Assembly: GCF_000586555.1 (NCBI RefSeq) | Contig: NZ_AZUC01000017.1 | Span: forward strand, 1 to 55,759 | Direction: 5' to 3' | DNA length: 55,759 bases | Source: Sporosarcina sp. D27 | GTDB taxonomy: Bacteria > Bacillota > Bacilli > Bacillales_A > Planococcaceae | The notes under the pieces: generated by a model | What the model was told of the DNA's origin: nothing | Seen by the model: the letters and a program-made list of their open reading frames with translations, nothing else | Database searches by the model: none | Shown: positions 8,730 through 17,515 of the stretch, piece by piece | Layout: each line of letters begins with the position of its first letter | How positions within the stretch are numbered: position 1 is the stretch's first letter | Position numbers and translations under genes: made by a program

Positions 8730-10208
8730 ATGAATAATAATGAGAATGGATCTCGAAATAAGTTAACAACTGCTGCAGGTGCTCCTGTAGTTGATAATCA
8801 AAATTCTATGTCTGCAGGTCCAAGAGGCCCTCTACTTCTTCAAGATGTATGGCTCATTGAAAAGCTTGCTCACTTCGATCGGGAAGTCATTCCTGAACGC
8901 CGCATGCACGCAAAAGGATCAGGTGCATACGGTACCTTTACTGTAACGAATGACATTACGAAGTACACGAAAGCAAAAATCTTCTCAGAAGTCGGGAAGA
9001 AAACAGAGATGTTTGCGCGATTTTCAACGGTTGCAGGTGAACGTGGTGCAGCGGACGCAGAACGTGACATCCGAGGGTTTTCATTGAAATTCTATACAGA
9101 AGAAGGAAACTGGGATATGGTCGGAAATAACACGCCTGTCTTCTTCTTTAGAGATCCACTCCAATTTCCGGATCTGAATCACGCGGTTAAGCGTGATCCA
9201 CGCACCAACTTAAGAAGCGCAACAAACAATTGGGATTTCTGGACATCACTACCGGAAGCACTTCATCAAATCACGATTTTGATGAGCGAACGTGGAATCC
9301 CACGGACATATCGTCATATGCACGGTTTTGGTAGCCATACCTATAGCTTTATCAGCCCAGACAACGAGCGTTACTATGTAAAATTCCATTTCCGCTCACA
9401 GCAAGGAATCGAAAACCTGACCGATGAGGAAGCAAGCAAAACAATCGCAACAGATCGTGAAAGCCATCAGCGCGATTTACTTCTCAGTATCGACAATGGC
9501 GATTTCCCGAAATGGAAAATGTACGTTCAAGTGATGACTGAAGAGGAAGCAGCAAATATGCCTTACAACCCGTTTGACTTAACAAAAGTTTGGTACAAAG
9601 GCGACTTCCCTCTTATCGAAGTTGGTGAGTTTGAATTGAACAGAAATCCAGAAAACTACTTTGCAGAAGTAGAACAAGCAGCATTCACTCCAGCAGCAGT
9701 CGTTCCAGGAATCAGTTTTTCACCAGACAAGATGTTGCAAGCACGTCTTTTCTCTTATGGCGATGCACAGCGTTACCGTCTAGGTGTCAATCACCACCAA
9801 ATTCCAGTAAATGCGCCAAAATGTCCCTTCCATAGTTTCCATCGTGATGGCCAAATGCGTGTAGATGGCAATCATGGTAGCAGAACTTCATACGAGCCGA
9901 ACAGTGTCGGTGAATGGCAAGAACAACCTGATTTCAGAGAACCTCCATTGAAATTGCATGGTGCTGCAGATCACTGGAATTTCCGAGAAGATGATGATGA
10001 TTACTTCACACAACCAGGAAAACTCTTCAATCTTATGGATGATGAACAAAAACAACTGCTATTCAGAAATACAGCGGATAACATGGGCGATGCACCAAAA
10101 GAAATTAAAATCAGACACATCAAACACTGTCATTTCGCAGATCCAGCTTATGGAGAAGGTGTTGCGAAAGCACTCGAGATCTCTATGGAAGACGTGCTTG
10201 TCAACTAA
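8730..10208 (+). CDS. katA: Haem catalase, small-subunit monofunctional type
   Basis: 492 aa, the usual length of clade-3 catalases. It converts hydrogen peroxide to water and oxygen. Visible active-site residues are distal His H60 (in [11 protein letters not shown]), Asn N133 (GNNTPVFF) and the proximal haem ligand Tyr Y343 ([14 protein letters not shown]). Their spacing matches the bovine enzyme (H74/N147). The ATG follows AGGAGGAA. A PerR-like box sits upstream and a strong bidirectional terminator downstream, so it is monocistronic and probably peroxide-induced. It is divergent from cydA, placing two oxygen-related functions side by side. Confidence 0.96.
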   Translation: MNNNENGSRNKLTTAAGAPVVDNQNSMSAGPRGPLLLQDVWLIEKLAHFDREVIPERRMHAKGSGAYGTFTVTNDITKYTKAKIFSEVGKKTEMFARFSTVAGERGAADAERDIRGFSLKFYTEEGNWDMVGNNTPVFFFRDPLQFPDLNHAVKRDPRTNLRSATNNWDFWTSLPEALHQITILMSERGIPRTYRHMHGFGSHTYSFISPDNERYYVKFHFRSQQGIENLTDEEASKTIATDRESHQRDLLLSIDNGDFPKWKMYVQVMTEEEAANMPYNPFDLTKVWYKGDFPLIEVGEFELNRNPENYFAEVEQAAFTPAAVVPGISFSPDKMLQARLFSYGDAQRYRLGVNHHQIPVNAPKCPFHSFHRDGQMRVDGNHGSRTSYEPNSVGEWQEQPDFREPPLKLHGAADHWNFREDDDDYFTQPGKLFNLMDDEQKQLLFRNTADNMGDAPKEIKIRHIKHCHFADPAYGEGVAKALEISMEDVLVN

Positions 10209-10232
10209 GCGTTTGAGTTAGTTCATCATATA

Positions 10233-10279
10233 AAAAAAGAACGTACAGGGATTTAGAAATCCTCTGTACGTTCTTTTTT
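10233..10279. terminator. Bidirectional terminator between katA and the deacetylase gene
   Basis: A stem of 16 A/T-flanked pairs (AAAAAAGAACGTACAG with CTGTACGTTCTTTTTT) plus a few inner pairs has T runs on both strands. It serves katA (+) and the convergent gene ending at 10279 (-). Confidence 0.9.
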
Positions 10280-11802
10280 CATTTGTGTAATTCAGAAACA
10301 GTGACAAATTTATATCCTTGGCTTTGTAAATATGCCATAACACTATCCAATCCATCTGCTGTTGACTGATGGATATCGTGCATTAAAACAGTGCTTCCAT
10401 CATTAGTCGCCTTTTTCACTTCTTCAAGTAGCTTATTAGCATCCCGATACTTCCAATCTAGCGTGTCCACATTCCATAATGTGATCGGTGGGATGGTTTG
10501 CTTGCTCAACTGCTCCGTATATGCACCATATGGAGGTCGGAAAACAGTCGGCTTCTCCCCAGTCACTTTTTGAATGATAGAAGTGGTACGATTAATCTCC
10601 TCTAAAGCCTTTGGTAATGGCATTTTGCTTAAATCGGGGTGATTCCAAGAATGATTCCCAACCTCATGCCCTGCTGCTTTCACAGCTTTAGCCGTCTCAG
10701 GATAATATTCTACTCGACTTCCCAGCATGAAGAACGTCGCTTTCGCATCATACTTTTTTAACGTATCCAGTATTTGAATTGTCGTTTTAGGATCTGGACC
10801 ATCATCGAATGTAAGTGCGATTCTCTTCTCATTTGGTTCCTCTGCTTGAGGTGGTGCAGTTTCTCCACCTGCTTGCTGATCATCTTTAGTTCCATCATTT
10901 TTAGAGCTATTATCCTTATCTTTTATATCCTCAGAATTCTCTTTCTTAGTAGTACCAGGTTTGTTCACTTGATCGCTACCAGCTTGAGGTGCCTTAGCTA
11001 CTTGAAATTCCGGTTTTAACAAGTCATTCATTTCTTTGATGGGAATTGTTACAATCTGCGGTCCGGCCTTTCCATTTTTCAATGAGCCTCTTTCGAAGTA
11101 GAATACCATGGACTCCTCGGTAAATGCATAGTTTTCATAGTTTTGCCATTCGGGTTCCGTACGAATCTGCATTTTGTCACTGATCAATCCGTCGTTTAGT
11201 TTGTCTGTTTGTTGGATCGTTTTTCTGACCCGCTCTGTTATTTTTTGCAAAGTACTTGGGTCTTCCTTGAAAATAGTTTGTATATTAAGCTGCTCGCCTG
11301 TTTTTGAATTCAAGTGGAACGACTCAATTTCTGAAAGCCGTTTACTTCCTTGTAGAGACTGGTTATTCATTAATACAAAAGAATAGTTCCCTTTCTTATC
11401 TACATGCGTTTCATATGAAATGTTCAATTCGCTTTTTCTTTTGTTATCTTCTATTTTCACATCACGAATCGCTTCTAAATAGTTTTTCTTCGCTTGTTTG
11501 ATATACGTAACCACATTATCATTAAAGTCTTCATTTTTACTTAGTGGGTATTGAACTGCATATTTTCCTAATGGGTCATTTGAGGTTTCAGTAACGATTT
11601 TAATACCATCGTATTTGGAGTCTGACTTGTCCACAACAACCTTATCTTTGTCGGATGCTGGACTTTGTGCAGATTTCAATTGATTGTCAGAACTTCCTTT
11701 TGAAAAAACTAGCAGAATGGCTGTCATTGCTAAAAATACTATAATTGTTGTCAGCAATACATCGATTAATTTAAATCTTCCGTTTCCGAACGTTTTCTTC
11801 AT
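10279..11802 (-). CDS. Membrane-anchored PdaC-like polysaccharide deacetylase
   Basis: 507 aa. One N-terminal membrane anchor (about 15-34), an extracellular region resembling DUF4163/DUF3298 (about 62-265), a low-complexity charged linker (270-325), and a NodB deacetylase domain (326-507). NodB motifs are complete: TFDDGP (catalytic D333, metal D334), the H384-x3-H388 pair, RPPYG at 422-426, D449, and LMHDIH with H475. The layout matches B. subtilis PdaC, which deacetylates N-acetylmuramic acid in peptidoglycan. The exact substrate (MurNAc or GlcNAc) is inferred from architecture only. Start supported by AAGGGG 10 nt upstream of the ATG. Single gene; it shares its terminator with katA. Confidence 0.85.
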   Translation of the reverse strand: MKKTFGNGRFKLIDVLLTTIIVFLAMTAILLVFSKGSSDNQLKSAQSPASDKDKVVVDKSDSKYDGIKIVTETSNDPLGKYAVQYPLSKNEDFNDNVVTYIKQAKKNYLEAIRDVKIEDNKRKSELNISYETHVDKKGNYSFVLMNNQSLQGSKRLSEIESFHLNSKTGEQLNIQTIFKEDPSTLQKITERVRKTIQQTDKLNDGLISDKMQIRTEPEWQNYENYAFTEESMVFYFERGSLKNGKAGPQIVTIPIKEMNDLLKPEFQVAKAPQAGSDQVNKPGTTKKENSEDIKDKDNSSKNDGTKDDQQAGGETAPPQAEEPNEKRIALTFDDGPDPKTTIQILDTLKKYDAKATFFMLGSRVEYYPETAKAVKAAGHEVGNHSWNHPDLSKMPLPKALEEINRTTSIIQKVTGEKPTVFRPPYGAYTEQLSKQTIPPITLWNVDTLDWKYRDANKLLEEVKKATNDGSTVLMHDIHQSTADGLDSVMAYLQSQGYKFVTVSELHK

Positions 11803-11905
11803 AACTGTAAAACCCCTTCATACGCATACTTCCAAGTAATTAACGTCATCAAATTCAACAGAATTTCATTTCCATGGTAAAATCTAGTTTCTATATCTAT
11901 ACTAA

Positions 11906-11934
11906 ATATTAGTACAAAAGTTGATAGATTACAA
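11906..11934 (-). promoter_or_regulatory. Candidate promoter of the PdaC-like gene
   Basis: TTGTAA (11929-11934) and TAATAT (11906-11911) are separated by 17 nt on the minus strand, about 104 nt before the ATG. The long AT-rich leader contains no clear hairpin. Confidence 0.35.
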
Positions 11935-11979
11935 TTGTTTCTAGTCGAATTTTGTTCACTTCTTCAGATTCGATTTTTG

Positions 11980-12104
11980 TGATATACTGTCATTGTCCCG
12001 GATCTTGCAAATGCGGGTTGCTTTTATGTGTAAAAAACTGTAATTGCACCGGGCCGACTGTTTTACCCTATTGCAAAGTGAAAAAACAGAAGGTGGTTAG
12101 GACC
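11980..12104 (+). promoter_or_regulatory. trhO promoter and structured leader
   Basis: The extended -10 box TGATATACT (11980-11988) would start transcription near 11995, giving a leader of about 110 nt. The leader can fold: CCCGG (about 11998-12002) with CCGGG (about 12051-12055), flanked by TGCAA/TTGCA pairs, and an alternative inner CCCG/CGGG hairpin. A 10-codon open frame (ATG at about 12010, peptide [10 protein letters not shown]) lies inside with no clear binding site. Whether the leader regulates trhO is unknown. Confidence 0.4.
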
Positions 12105-13079
12105 ATGGAAAAAGAAAATTATCGAGTATTGCTGTTTTACAAGTACGTTCAAATTGAAGATCCCGAGACATTCGCTGCGGAGCATCTCCAGTTTTGTAAG
12201 GAAACCGGCTTAAAAGGCAGAATTTTAGTTGGTGAAGAAGGTATTAATGGAACTTGCTCAGGTACTATCGCACAAACAGATGCGTATATGGACCATATGA
12301 AGAGTGATCCACGTTTTGAAGACCTTTGGTTTAAAATAGATGATTCAGAAGGACATGCATTCAAAAAAATGCACGTGCGTCCACGTAAAGAAATCGTCAA
12401 TTTAAGCTTGGAAGATGATGTGAATCCTTTAGAAACTACAGGAACTTATCTTGCTCCCGACGAATTCTTAGAACAGATGCAAGAAGAAAACACAGTCGTC
12501 ATTGATGCGCGTAATGACTATGAATATGATCTAGGTCATTTTCGCGGCGCCATCCGACCAGACATTGAAAACTTCCGTGATTTACCTGATTGGGTTCGGG
12601 AAAACAAAGAACAGCTTGAAGGTAAGAAAGTTCTTGCCTATTGCACAGGTGGAATTCGCTGTGAGAAATTCACAGGTTGGTTGAAGCGTGAAGGATTTGA
12701 AGACGTAGGACAGTTACACGGTGGAATCGTCACATACGGTAAAGATCCAGTTGCGAAAGGCCAATTATGGGACGGACAATGCTACGTATTTGATGAGCGA
12801 ATTGCAGTGCCTGTAAACCAAGTCGAGCACGTGATTGTCGGCCGCGATCACTTTGATGGTTCACCATGTGAGCGCTATGTAAACTGTGCGAATCCTGAAT
12901 GTAACGCGAAAATTCTTTGCTCAGAAGAAAACGAACACATGTATTTGCGTAGTTGTTCAGACGAATGCCGTACACATCCACGTAACCGGTATTTTGTTGA
13001 ACACGACCTCACTAAAGAAGAGTTCAACAATCGGTTGGCAAAGATTGAAGCTCACCGTGCTGAAACACACGTTTCATAA
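12105..13079 (+). CDS. trhO: tRNA uridine(34) hydroxylase TrhO (rhodanese family)
   Basis: 324 aa. The family uses O2 to hydroxylate U34 of certain tRNAs, a step toward 5-methoxyuridine. Order: N-terminal acylphosphatase-like domain (about 1-95), rhodanese domain (about 120-215) with the loop [10 protein letters not shown] and catalytic C180, and a C-terminal Cys-rich part. The ATG at 12105 has AAGGTGG about 8 nt upstream and matches known N-termini. The frame stays open 51 codons further upstream with many Cys codons, but that part has no start supported by the promoter. A terminator follows. In B. subtilis the homologue was called YbfQ. Confidence 0.92.
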   Translation: MEKENYRVLLFYKYVQIEDPETFAAEHLQFCKETGLKGRILVGEEGINGTCSGTIAQTDAYMDHMKSDPRFEDLWFKIDDSEGHAFKKMHVRPRKEIVNLSLEDDVNPLETTGTYLAPDEFLEQMQEENTVVIDARNDYEYDLGHFRGAIRPDIENFRDLPDWVRENKEQLEGKKVLAYCTGGIRCEKFTGWLKREGFEDVGQLHGGIVTYGKDPVAKGQLWDGQCYVFDERIAVPVNQVEHVIVGRDHFDGSPCERYVNCANPECNAKILCSEENEHMYLRSCSDECRTHPRNRYFVEHDLTKEEFNNRLAKIEAHRAETHVS

Positions 13080-13091
13080 TGAATGAAAATG

Positions 13092-13125
13092 GCGCATAGA
13101 CGGCACCATCCGACTATGCGTTTTT
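13092..13125 (+). terminator. Terminator of trhO
   Basis: CGCATAG (13093-13099) pairs with CTATGCG (13114-13120), with an inner CGG/CCG, followed by TTTTT. Confidence 0.8.
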
Positions 13126-13153
13126 CTATGCCTGAATCTCTCCTTACTTGTAG

Positions 13154-13179
13154 TTAGAATAGGAACATTTCCATTCTAA
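13154..13179 (+). other. Hairpin upstream of the DUF368 gene
   Basis: TTAGAAT (13154-13160) pairs with ATTCTAA (13173-13179), with an inner GGA/TCC. It has no T run and lies about 40 nt before the start codon. Operator or leader structure; undetermined. Confidence 0.35.
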
Positions 13180-13220
13180 GTTACGTCATAGATTCAAGCA
13201 CTAAATTGGAGGATGCATAA

Positions 13221-14045
13221 ATGGAATGGAAAAATATTTATAGAGGATTCTTAATGGGTATAAGTGATTTAATACCCGGAGTAAGCGGAGGAACTATTGC
13301 TTTTATGTTAGGGATTTATGACCGTTTGCTCATTTCAATCAGCGGCATTTTCAGTAAAGATTGGCGGAAACATATCGGCTTCCTATTGCCTCTTGCAATT
13401 GGAATGGGTATGACGTTATTACTGTTTAGCCGAGTAATCGAATTCTTATTAGCAAATTACAATGCTCCCACGCAGTTCTTTTTCATGGGGTTAATTATCG
13501 GTATTCTACCTTTCATGGCCAAACAAGCAAAAATAAAATCCACATTTAAAGCATGGCATTATGTTGTCTTACTGGTTGTGGGTGTGTTATTAGCGATGAC
13601 TGCATTCATTGCACCTGCTGATACATCGATCATTACATCATTGACGCCAACTACTACAGTCGTATTATTTCTTTCTGGCTGGGCTGCGAGCACTGCGATG
13701 CTATTGCCAGGGATTAGTGGTTCCTTTGTACTTCTATTGCTCGGTATGTATTCAACAGCAATTGGAGCATTATCCGACTTCAACATCCCTATCATCATTG
13801 TAATTGGATTAGGTGTTGTTTTAGGTTTTGTCATTAGCAGCAAAATTATCCATTATCTGCTCCACCAACACGCAACATTGACCTTTGCGAGTATTATCGG
13901 TCTCATCGTCGGTTCTATTTTCGTCATTTACCCAGGTGTTCCTGAAAGTGGTACTCCGTTTGTTATGAGCGCGGTTGCACTAATTATGGGACTACTTGTC
14001 TCAAATTTGTTCAGCCCACCTGAGACAGATTCTAAAACGAAGTAA
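13221..14045 (+). CDS. popT: DUF368 (PopT-type) polyprenyl-phosphate translocase
   Basis: 274 aa, polytopic membrane protein with about eight to nine hydrophobic segments. Two related motifs, DLIPGVSGGT near the N-terminus and LLPGISGSFVLLLLG in the middle, point to an inverted-repeat fold. DUF368 members were shown to be PopT undecaprenyl-phosphate translocases, which return the C55 lipid carrier to the cytoplasmic side of the membrane. That this gene does so is by homology. ATG preceded by TTGGAGGA. Bounded by terminators on both sides, so single-gene unit. Confidence 0.85.
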   Translation: MEWKNIYRGFLMGISDLIPGVSGGTIAFMLGIYDRLLISISGIFSKDWRKHIGFLLPLAIGMGMTLLLFSRVIEFLLANYNAPTQFFFMGLIIGILPFMAKQAKIKSTFKAWHYVVLLVVGVLLAMTAFIAPADTSIITSLTPTTTVVLFLSGWAASTAMLLPGISGSFVLLLLGMYSTAIGALSDFNIPIIIVIGLGVVLGFVISSKIIHYLLHQHATLTFASIIGLIVGSIFVIYPGVPESGTPFVMSAVALIMGLLVSNLFSPPETDSKTK

Positions 14046-14083
14046 ACAAAAGCCCAGAAGACAGTTCTTCTGGGCTTTTGTTT
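14044..14083. terminator. Bidirectional terminator between popT and the reductase gene
   Basis: A perfect 17-bp stem (14044-14060 and 14067-14083) with a 6-nt loop ends in TTTTGTTT on both strands. The popT stop codon lies just before it. Confidence 0.9.
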
Positions 14084-14089
14084 GTTCAA

Positions 14090-15073
14090 TTATGAAAATA
14101 CACTTGTACTATGCAAAGGTTGCACTCGAGCTTTTGGATCAAGGTAGGCTTTCGCATTATTCACAGCGATTGGTGCTTCACCAAGTCCAACAGCAATTAG
14201 TTTCACTTTTCCATCGTAGTTGGTCACATCTCCTGCTGCGTAAATACCTTCTATGTTCGTTTCCATTCGTGTATTTACAACGATAGAATTCTTATCCATC
14301 TCAAGACCCCACTCTTTAATAGGTCCAAGAGATGAGATATTTCCGTAGTTGACGATGACATGATCCATCGGCAAAATTTCTTCAGTACCATCTTTGTGAA
14401 CGATTTGTACTTCCTTCACCTTACCGTCTTCCCCACGCAACGATTTAACAGAGCGGGATGTCAGGACATTCACCTTGGAATCCATTAATTGGTTAACACT
14501 TGTTTCATGTGCTGTGAAACGTTCGCGACGATGCACAAGTGTTACGTTTTCAGCAATGTCTTCAAGCATGAGTGCCCAGTCAACCGCTGAGTCACCTCCA
14601 CCACATACAAGGACGTTATGGTCTTTGAACATCGCTAAATCTTTGATGCCATAGTGCAAGCTTGTATTTTCAAAATGGACTTCCTCTTCGATTCCGATTT
14701 TACGTGGTTGGAATGCACCAATTCCAGCAGTCAACAAAATTGTTCTTGTTAAGTGCTCCCCTTTGTCTGTCTTCAATACAAAGTGATCACCATCGCGTGT
14801 CGCTGACAGTGCAGCTTCACCTAGAAGAATTTCCGGTTTTGAATGATGTGCCTGAGTGACCAAGTTAGCAACAAGGTCTTTCGCAAGAATTTTCGGGAAT
14901 CCTCCGACATCATAAATATATTTATCAGGATATAGCTCGATTAGTTGTCCTCCTAATTGAGGTAAGCTATCGATGATTTTTACTGACATTTCCCGCATAC
15001 CTGCATAGAAAGAAGCAAAAAGACCTGTTGGCCCTCCGCCAATGATTGTAATATCGACGATTTCTCGTTCCAT
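14090..15073 (-). CDS. Ferredoxin/flavodoxin-NADP+ reductase, YumC (type 2) family
   Basis: 327 aa. FAD-binding motif GGGPTGLFASFYAG at the N-terminus, NADPH motif CGGGDSAVDWAL in the middle, and the closing motif IYAAGDVTNYDGKVKL. This thioredoxin-reductase-like fold lacks the CxxC pair, as in B. subtilis YumC, which passes electrons between NADPH and ferredoxin or flavodoxin. I chose the ATG at 15073: it has GGAG 8 nt upstream and gives the family N-terminus; an earlier in-frame start adds 23 unrelated residues. A promoter with a palindrome in its spacer lies at 15157-15185. Confidence 0.9.
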   Translation of the reverse strand: MEREIVDITIIGGGPTGLFASFYAGMREMSVKIIDSLPQLGGQLIELYPDKYIYDVGGFPKILAKDLVANLVTQAHHSKPEILLGEAALSATRDGDHFVLKTDKGEHLTRTILLTAGIGAFQPRKIGIEEEVHFENTSLHYGIKDLAMFKDHNVLVCGGGDSAVDWALMLEDIAENVTLVHRRERFTAHETSVNQLMDSKVNVLTSRSVKSLRGEDGKVKEVQIVHKDGTEEILPMDHVIVNYGNISSLGPIKEWGLEMDKNSIVVNTRMETNIEGIYAAGDVTNYDGKVKLIAVGLGEAPIAVNNAKAYLDPKARVQPLHSTSVFS

Positions 15074-15156
15074 AGTAAACACTCCATTACTGAAAATTTT
15101 GTAGAAACTCCGGACGTTTTTGTTAGGAAGACGTCCCACCATTCGGTTCTACGTTT

Positions 15157-15185
15157 ATTATCCTCTATTTCAAATAGAATTTCAC
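15157..15185 (-). promoter_or_regulatory. Reductase promoter with palindrome in the spacer
   Basis: On the minus strand GTGAAA (15180-15185) and GATAAT (15157-15162) are 17 nt apart. The palindrome CTATTTcAAATAG (15165-15177) lies fully inside the spacer. A second overlapping inverted repeat, TTCAAATA/TATTTGAA (15169-15176 and 15188-15195), shares one arm. This looks like an operator, but I cannot name the regulator. Confidence 0.45.
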
Positions 15186-15211
15186 GTTATTTGAACGAAT
15201 TCAATACTTTT

Positions 15212-15520
15212 TTACTGATTATTTGTCGTTTCTTCTACTTTTTCTGCATTCTCTCTGCAAAACGCAAGGACTTCTTGGATTTCTTCCTCTTCCAACTCAA
15301 AATCCAATGCTTGCTCTGTACCTTTTTTAAAGAAGTAAGTTCCTGTAATCTTGTCCTCTTCACCATCCACAACATAGATTGTTCGGATTCCTGCAGCATC
15401 TTCTTCTAATAATTCGTCTTCTTCATCGAACTCTAAAAATAGATGGAATTCATAACGTTTCCCTGTGAGGATACCTGTCGGGTCTTTCAATTCTGAAACT
15501 GTATACTGTGTAATATTCAT
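15212..15520 (-). CDS. Small acidic hypothetical protein (possibly DUF6509)
   Basis: 102 aa, rich in Glu and Asp, with clusters such as FDEEDELLEED and ELEEEEIQEVL. No membrane segment, signal peptide or catalytic motif is visible. The N-terminal pattern (ITQYTVSELKDPTGILTGKRYEF) resembles what I remember of DUF6509 proteins of Bacillales, but I cannot confirm it. The ATG is preceded by AAGGGAA at a rather long distance (about 12 nt). It is followed by the reductase gene in the same direction, with a promoter between them. No function proposed. Confidence 0.6.
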   Translation of the reverse strand: MNITQYTVSELKDPTGILTGKRYEFHLFLEFDEEDELLEEDAAGIRTIYVVDGEEDKITGTYFFKKGTEQALDFELEEEEIQEVLAFCRENAEKVEETTNNQ

Positions 15521-15723
15521 AAGTAATTTGTATTCCCTTCTTCAATCAATTTAAGACTCGTTCATGCGTACGTGCTCTCATCATACCATGAGAACTCTGT
15601 CCAGGATACATTTACACTTCATCCGATAAAATTGCTCATTGGAGAGGTAACTTTTTTGCATTTTCTAAGATTTTCAGGAACAATAGAGTAGAAGAAATAT
15701 TACTACTAGAGTGGGGGAAAATT

Positions 15724-17421
15724 ATGATTACGTTTGACGAATACCAGTACGCTCGTCCTGATATGGAAGACATCAAAAAAGAATTCACCGAACTTTTAAA
15801 CGAATTTCACGAATCTGATTCTTATGAAACCCAAAACGCAGTGATTGAGAAAATCAATGCAATCGGAAATGACTATTCGACTCAATCGAATCTTGCTTAC
15901 ATCCGATCTTCCATCGACACAAATGATGAATACTACCAGCAAGAGCGCGATTATTTCGATGAAATCAGCCCTGAATTCCAAGGGCTCTCTACGGAATTTT
16001 ACAAAGCGTTGATAACTTCCAAGTTCCGTGCGGAGCTAGAAGAGAAATGGGGTTCCCAACTATTTGATTTAGCGGAAAATTCCATAAAAGAGTTTTCACC
16101 TGAAGTGATGCCTCTGCTTCAGCAAGAAAACAAGCTGACTTCAGAGTATGCAAAACTTGTTGCTTCAGCGCAAATCGAATTTGACGGGAAAGAGTTGACA
16201 CTCGCTCAATTAGGTCCCTACATGGAGTCTACTGATCGCTCTGTTCGTAAAAACGCAATGAACGCTCAGTATTCATTCTATGAGAAAAACGCTGAAAAGT
16301 TTGATGACATTTATGATCGTCTCGTTAAACTACGTGATGAAATTGCCAAGAAATTAGGATTTAATACGTTTACTGAACTAGGATATGTACGGATGTCCCG
16401 TGTTGGATATGATGCTGAGATGGTAAAGAATTTCCGCGACCAAGTTCGTGACTACATCGTACCGGTTGCCAACAAGTTATATGATCGACAGGCAGCTCGA
16501 ATCGGTGTCGATAACCTCAAGTTCTACGATCAGTCACTCGATTTCCTAACGGGTAATGCAGTTCCACAAGGATCTCCAGATTGGATTATTGAACAAGGTA
16601 AGGAAATGTATAGAGAACTGTCACATGAAACAGATGAGTTCTTTACGTATATGACAGAAAAGAATTTGCTCGATCTTGTTGCAAAAAAAGGCAAAGAAGC
16701 TGGTGGCTATTGTACGTTCATCGATAATTATGATTCTCCGTTCATCTTCTCGAACTTTAATGGAACGTCTGGCGATATCGATGTGCTCACTCACGAAGCT
16801 GGACATGCATTCCAAGTCTATTCAAGTCGTAACATCGGCATTCCTGAATATGTTTGGCCAACGAGCGAAGGTGCGGAAGTTCACTCTATGAGTATGGAAT
16901 TCTTTACATGGCCATGGATGGAGCTGTTCTTCAATGAGCAAACTGATAAATATAAGTTCTCTCATTTAAGCAGTGGACTCCTTTTCTTACCTTATGGTGT
17001 TGCTGTAGATGAATTCCAGCACGAAGTGTATAACAATCCTCAGATGACTCCAGCTGAGCGTAAAGCAGCGTGGAAGCGGATAGAGAGCATTTACTTACCA
17101 AAACGTGATTATGATGGTAACGAGTATTTAGAAAGCGGTGGCATTTGGCAGCGCCAAGCTCACATTTACGAAATCCCGTTTTACTACATCGATTATACGT
17201 TAGCACAAATATGTGCATTCCAATTTTGGAAAAAAGATCGTGAAGATCATGAATCTGCATGGAATGATTACGTCCGTCTATGTAAACTCGGTGGCTCCAA
17301 GTCATTCACGGAATTGGTCAAAGAAGCGAACTTGATCACTCCTTTTGAAGATGGTTGCGTTGAATCGGTTGTCGGCACCATCGAAGAGTGGTTGGATTCT
17401 GTCGATGATAAAGCTCTATAA
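15724..17421 (+). CDS. M3 family zinc oligoendopeptidase
   Basis: 565 aa, the usual length for the short PepF-like M3 group. The zinc motif HEAGH is at 357-361 (ligands H357 and H361, catalytic E358) and the third ligand is E392 in SMSMEFF. The rest is the mostly helical M3 channel fold. It is a cytoplasmic enzyme (no signal peptide) that cuts short peptides. Start ATG follows GTGGGGG. Nothing in the neighbourhood indicates a special substrate. A hairpin terminator follows. Confidence 0.92.
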   Translation: MITFDEYQYARPDMEDIKKEFTELLNEFHESDSYETQNAVIEKINAIGNDYSTQSNLAYIRSSIDTNDEYYQQERDYFDEISPEFQGLSTEFYKALITSKFRAELEEKWGSQLFDLAENSIKEFSPEVMPLLQQENKLTSEYAKLVASAQIEFDGKELTLAQLGPYMESTDRSVRKNAMNAQYSFYEKNAEKFDDIYDRLVKLRDEIAKKLGFNTFTELGYVRMSRVGYDAEMVKNFRDQVRDYIVPVANKLYDRQAARIGVDNLKFYDQSLDFLTGNAVPQGSPDWIIEQGKEMYRELSHETDEFFTYMTEKNLLDLVAKKGKEAGGYCTFIDNYDSPFIFSNFNGTSGDIDVLTHEAGHAFQVYSSRNIGIPEYVWPTSEGAEVHSMSMEFFTWPWMELFFNEQTDKYKFSHLSSGLLFLPYGVAVDEFQHEVYNNPQMTPAERKAAWKRIESIYLPKRDYDGNEYLESGGIWQRQAHIYEIPFYYIDYTLAQICAFQFWKKDREDHESAWNDYVRLCKLGGSKSFTELVKEANLITPFEDGCVESVVGTIEEWLDSVDDKAL

Positions 17422-17476
17422 GAGGAAAGTATAACCGTATTGAATTGCTTATTAACATTCCTAACTATACAAAGAG

Positions 17477-17507
17477 GCTCGTTATCTCCTTGTGGATGAT
17501 AACGAGC
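17477..17507. terminator. Hairpin terminator after the M3 peptidase gene
   Basis: GCTCGTTATC (17477-17486) pairs with GATAACGAGC (17498-17507). The flanks are only weakly T-rich (TGTTTA on plus; CTCTTT on minus). It lies between convergent genes and may serve both. Confidence 0.55.
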
Positions 17508-17515
17508 TGTTTAGA

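Noticed and set aside
11952..12104. A longer TrhO starting 51 codons upstream with a Cys-rich N-terminal domain
   Set aside because: Its ATG lies upstream of the likely transcription start, no binding site precedes it, and the ATG at 12105 has a good site and matches the family.
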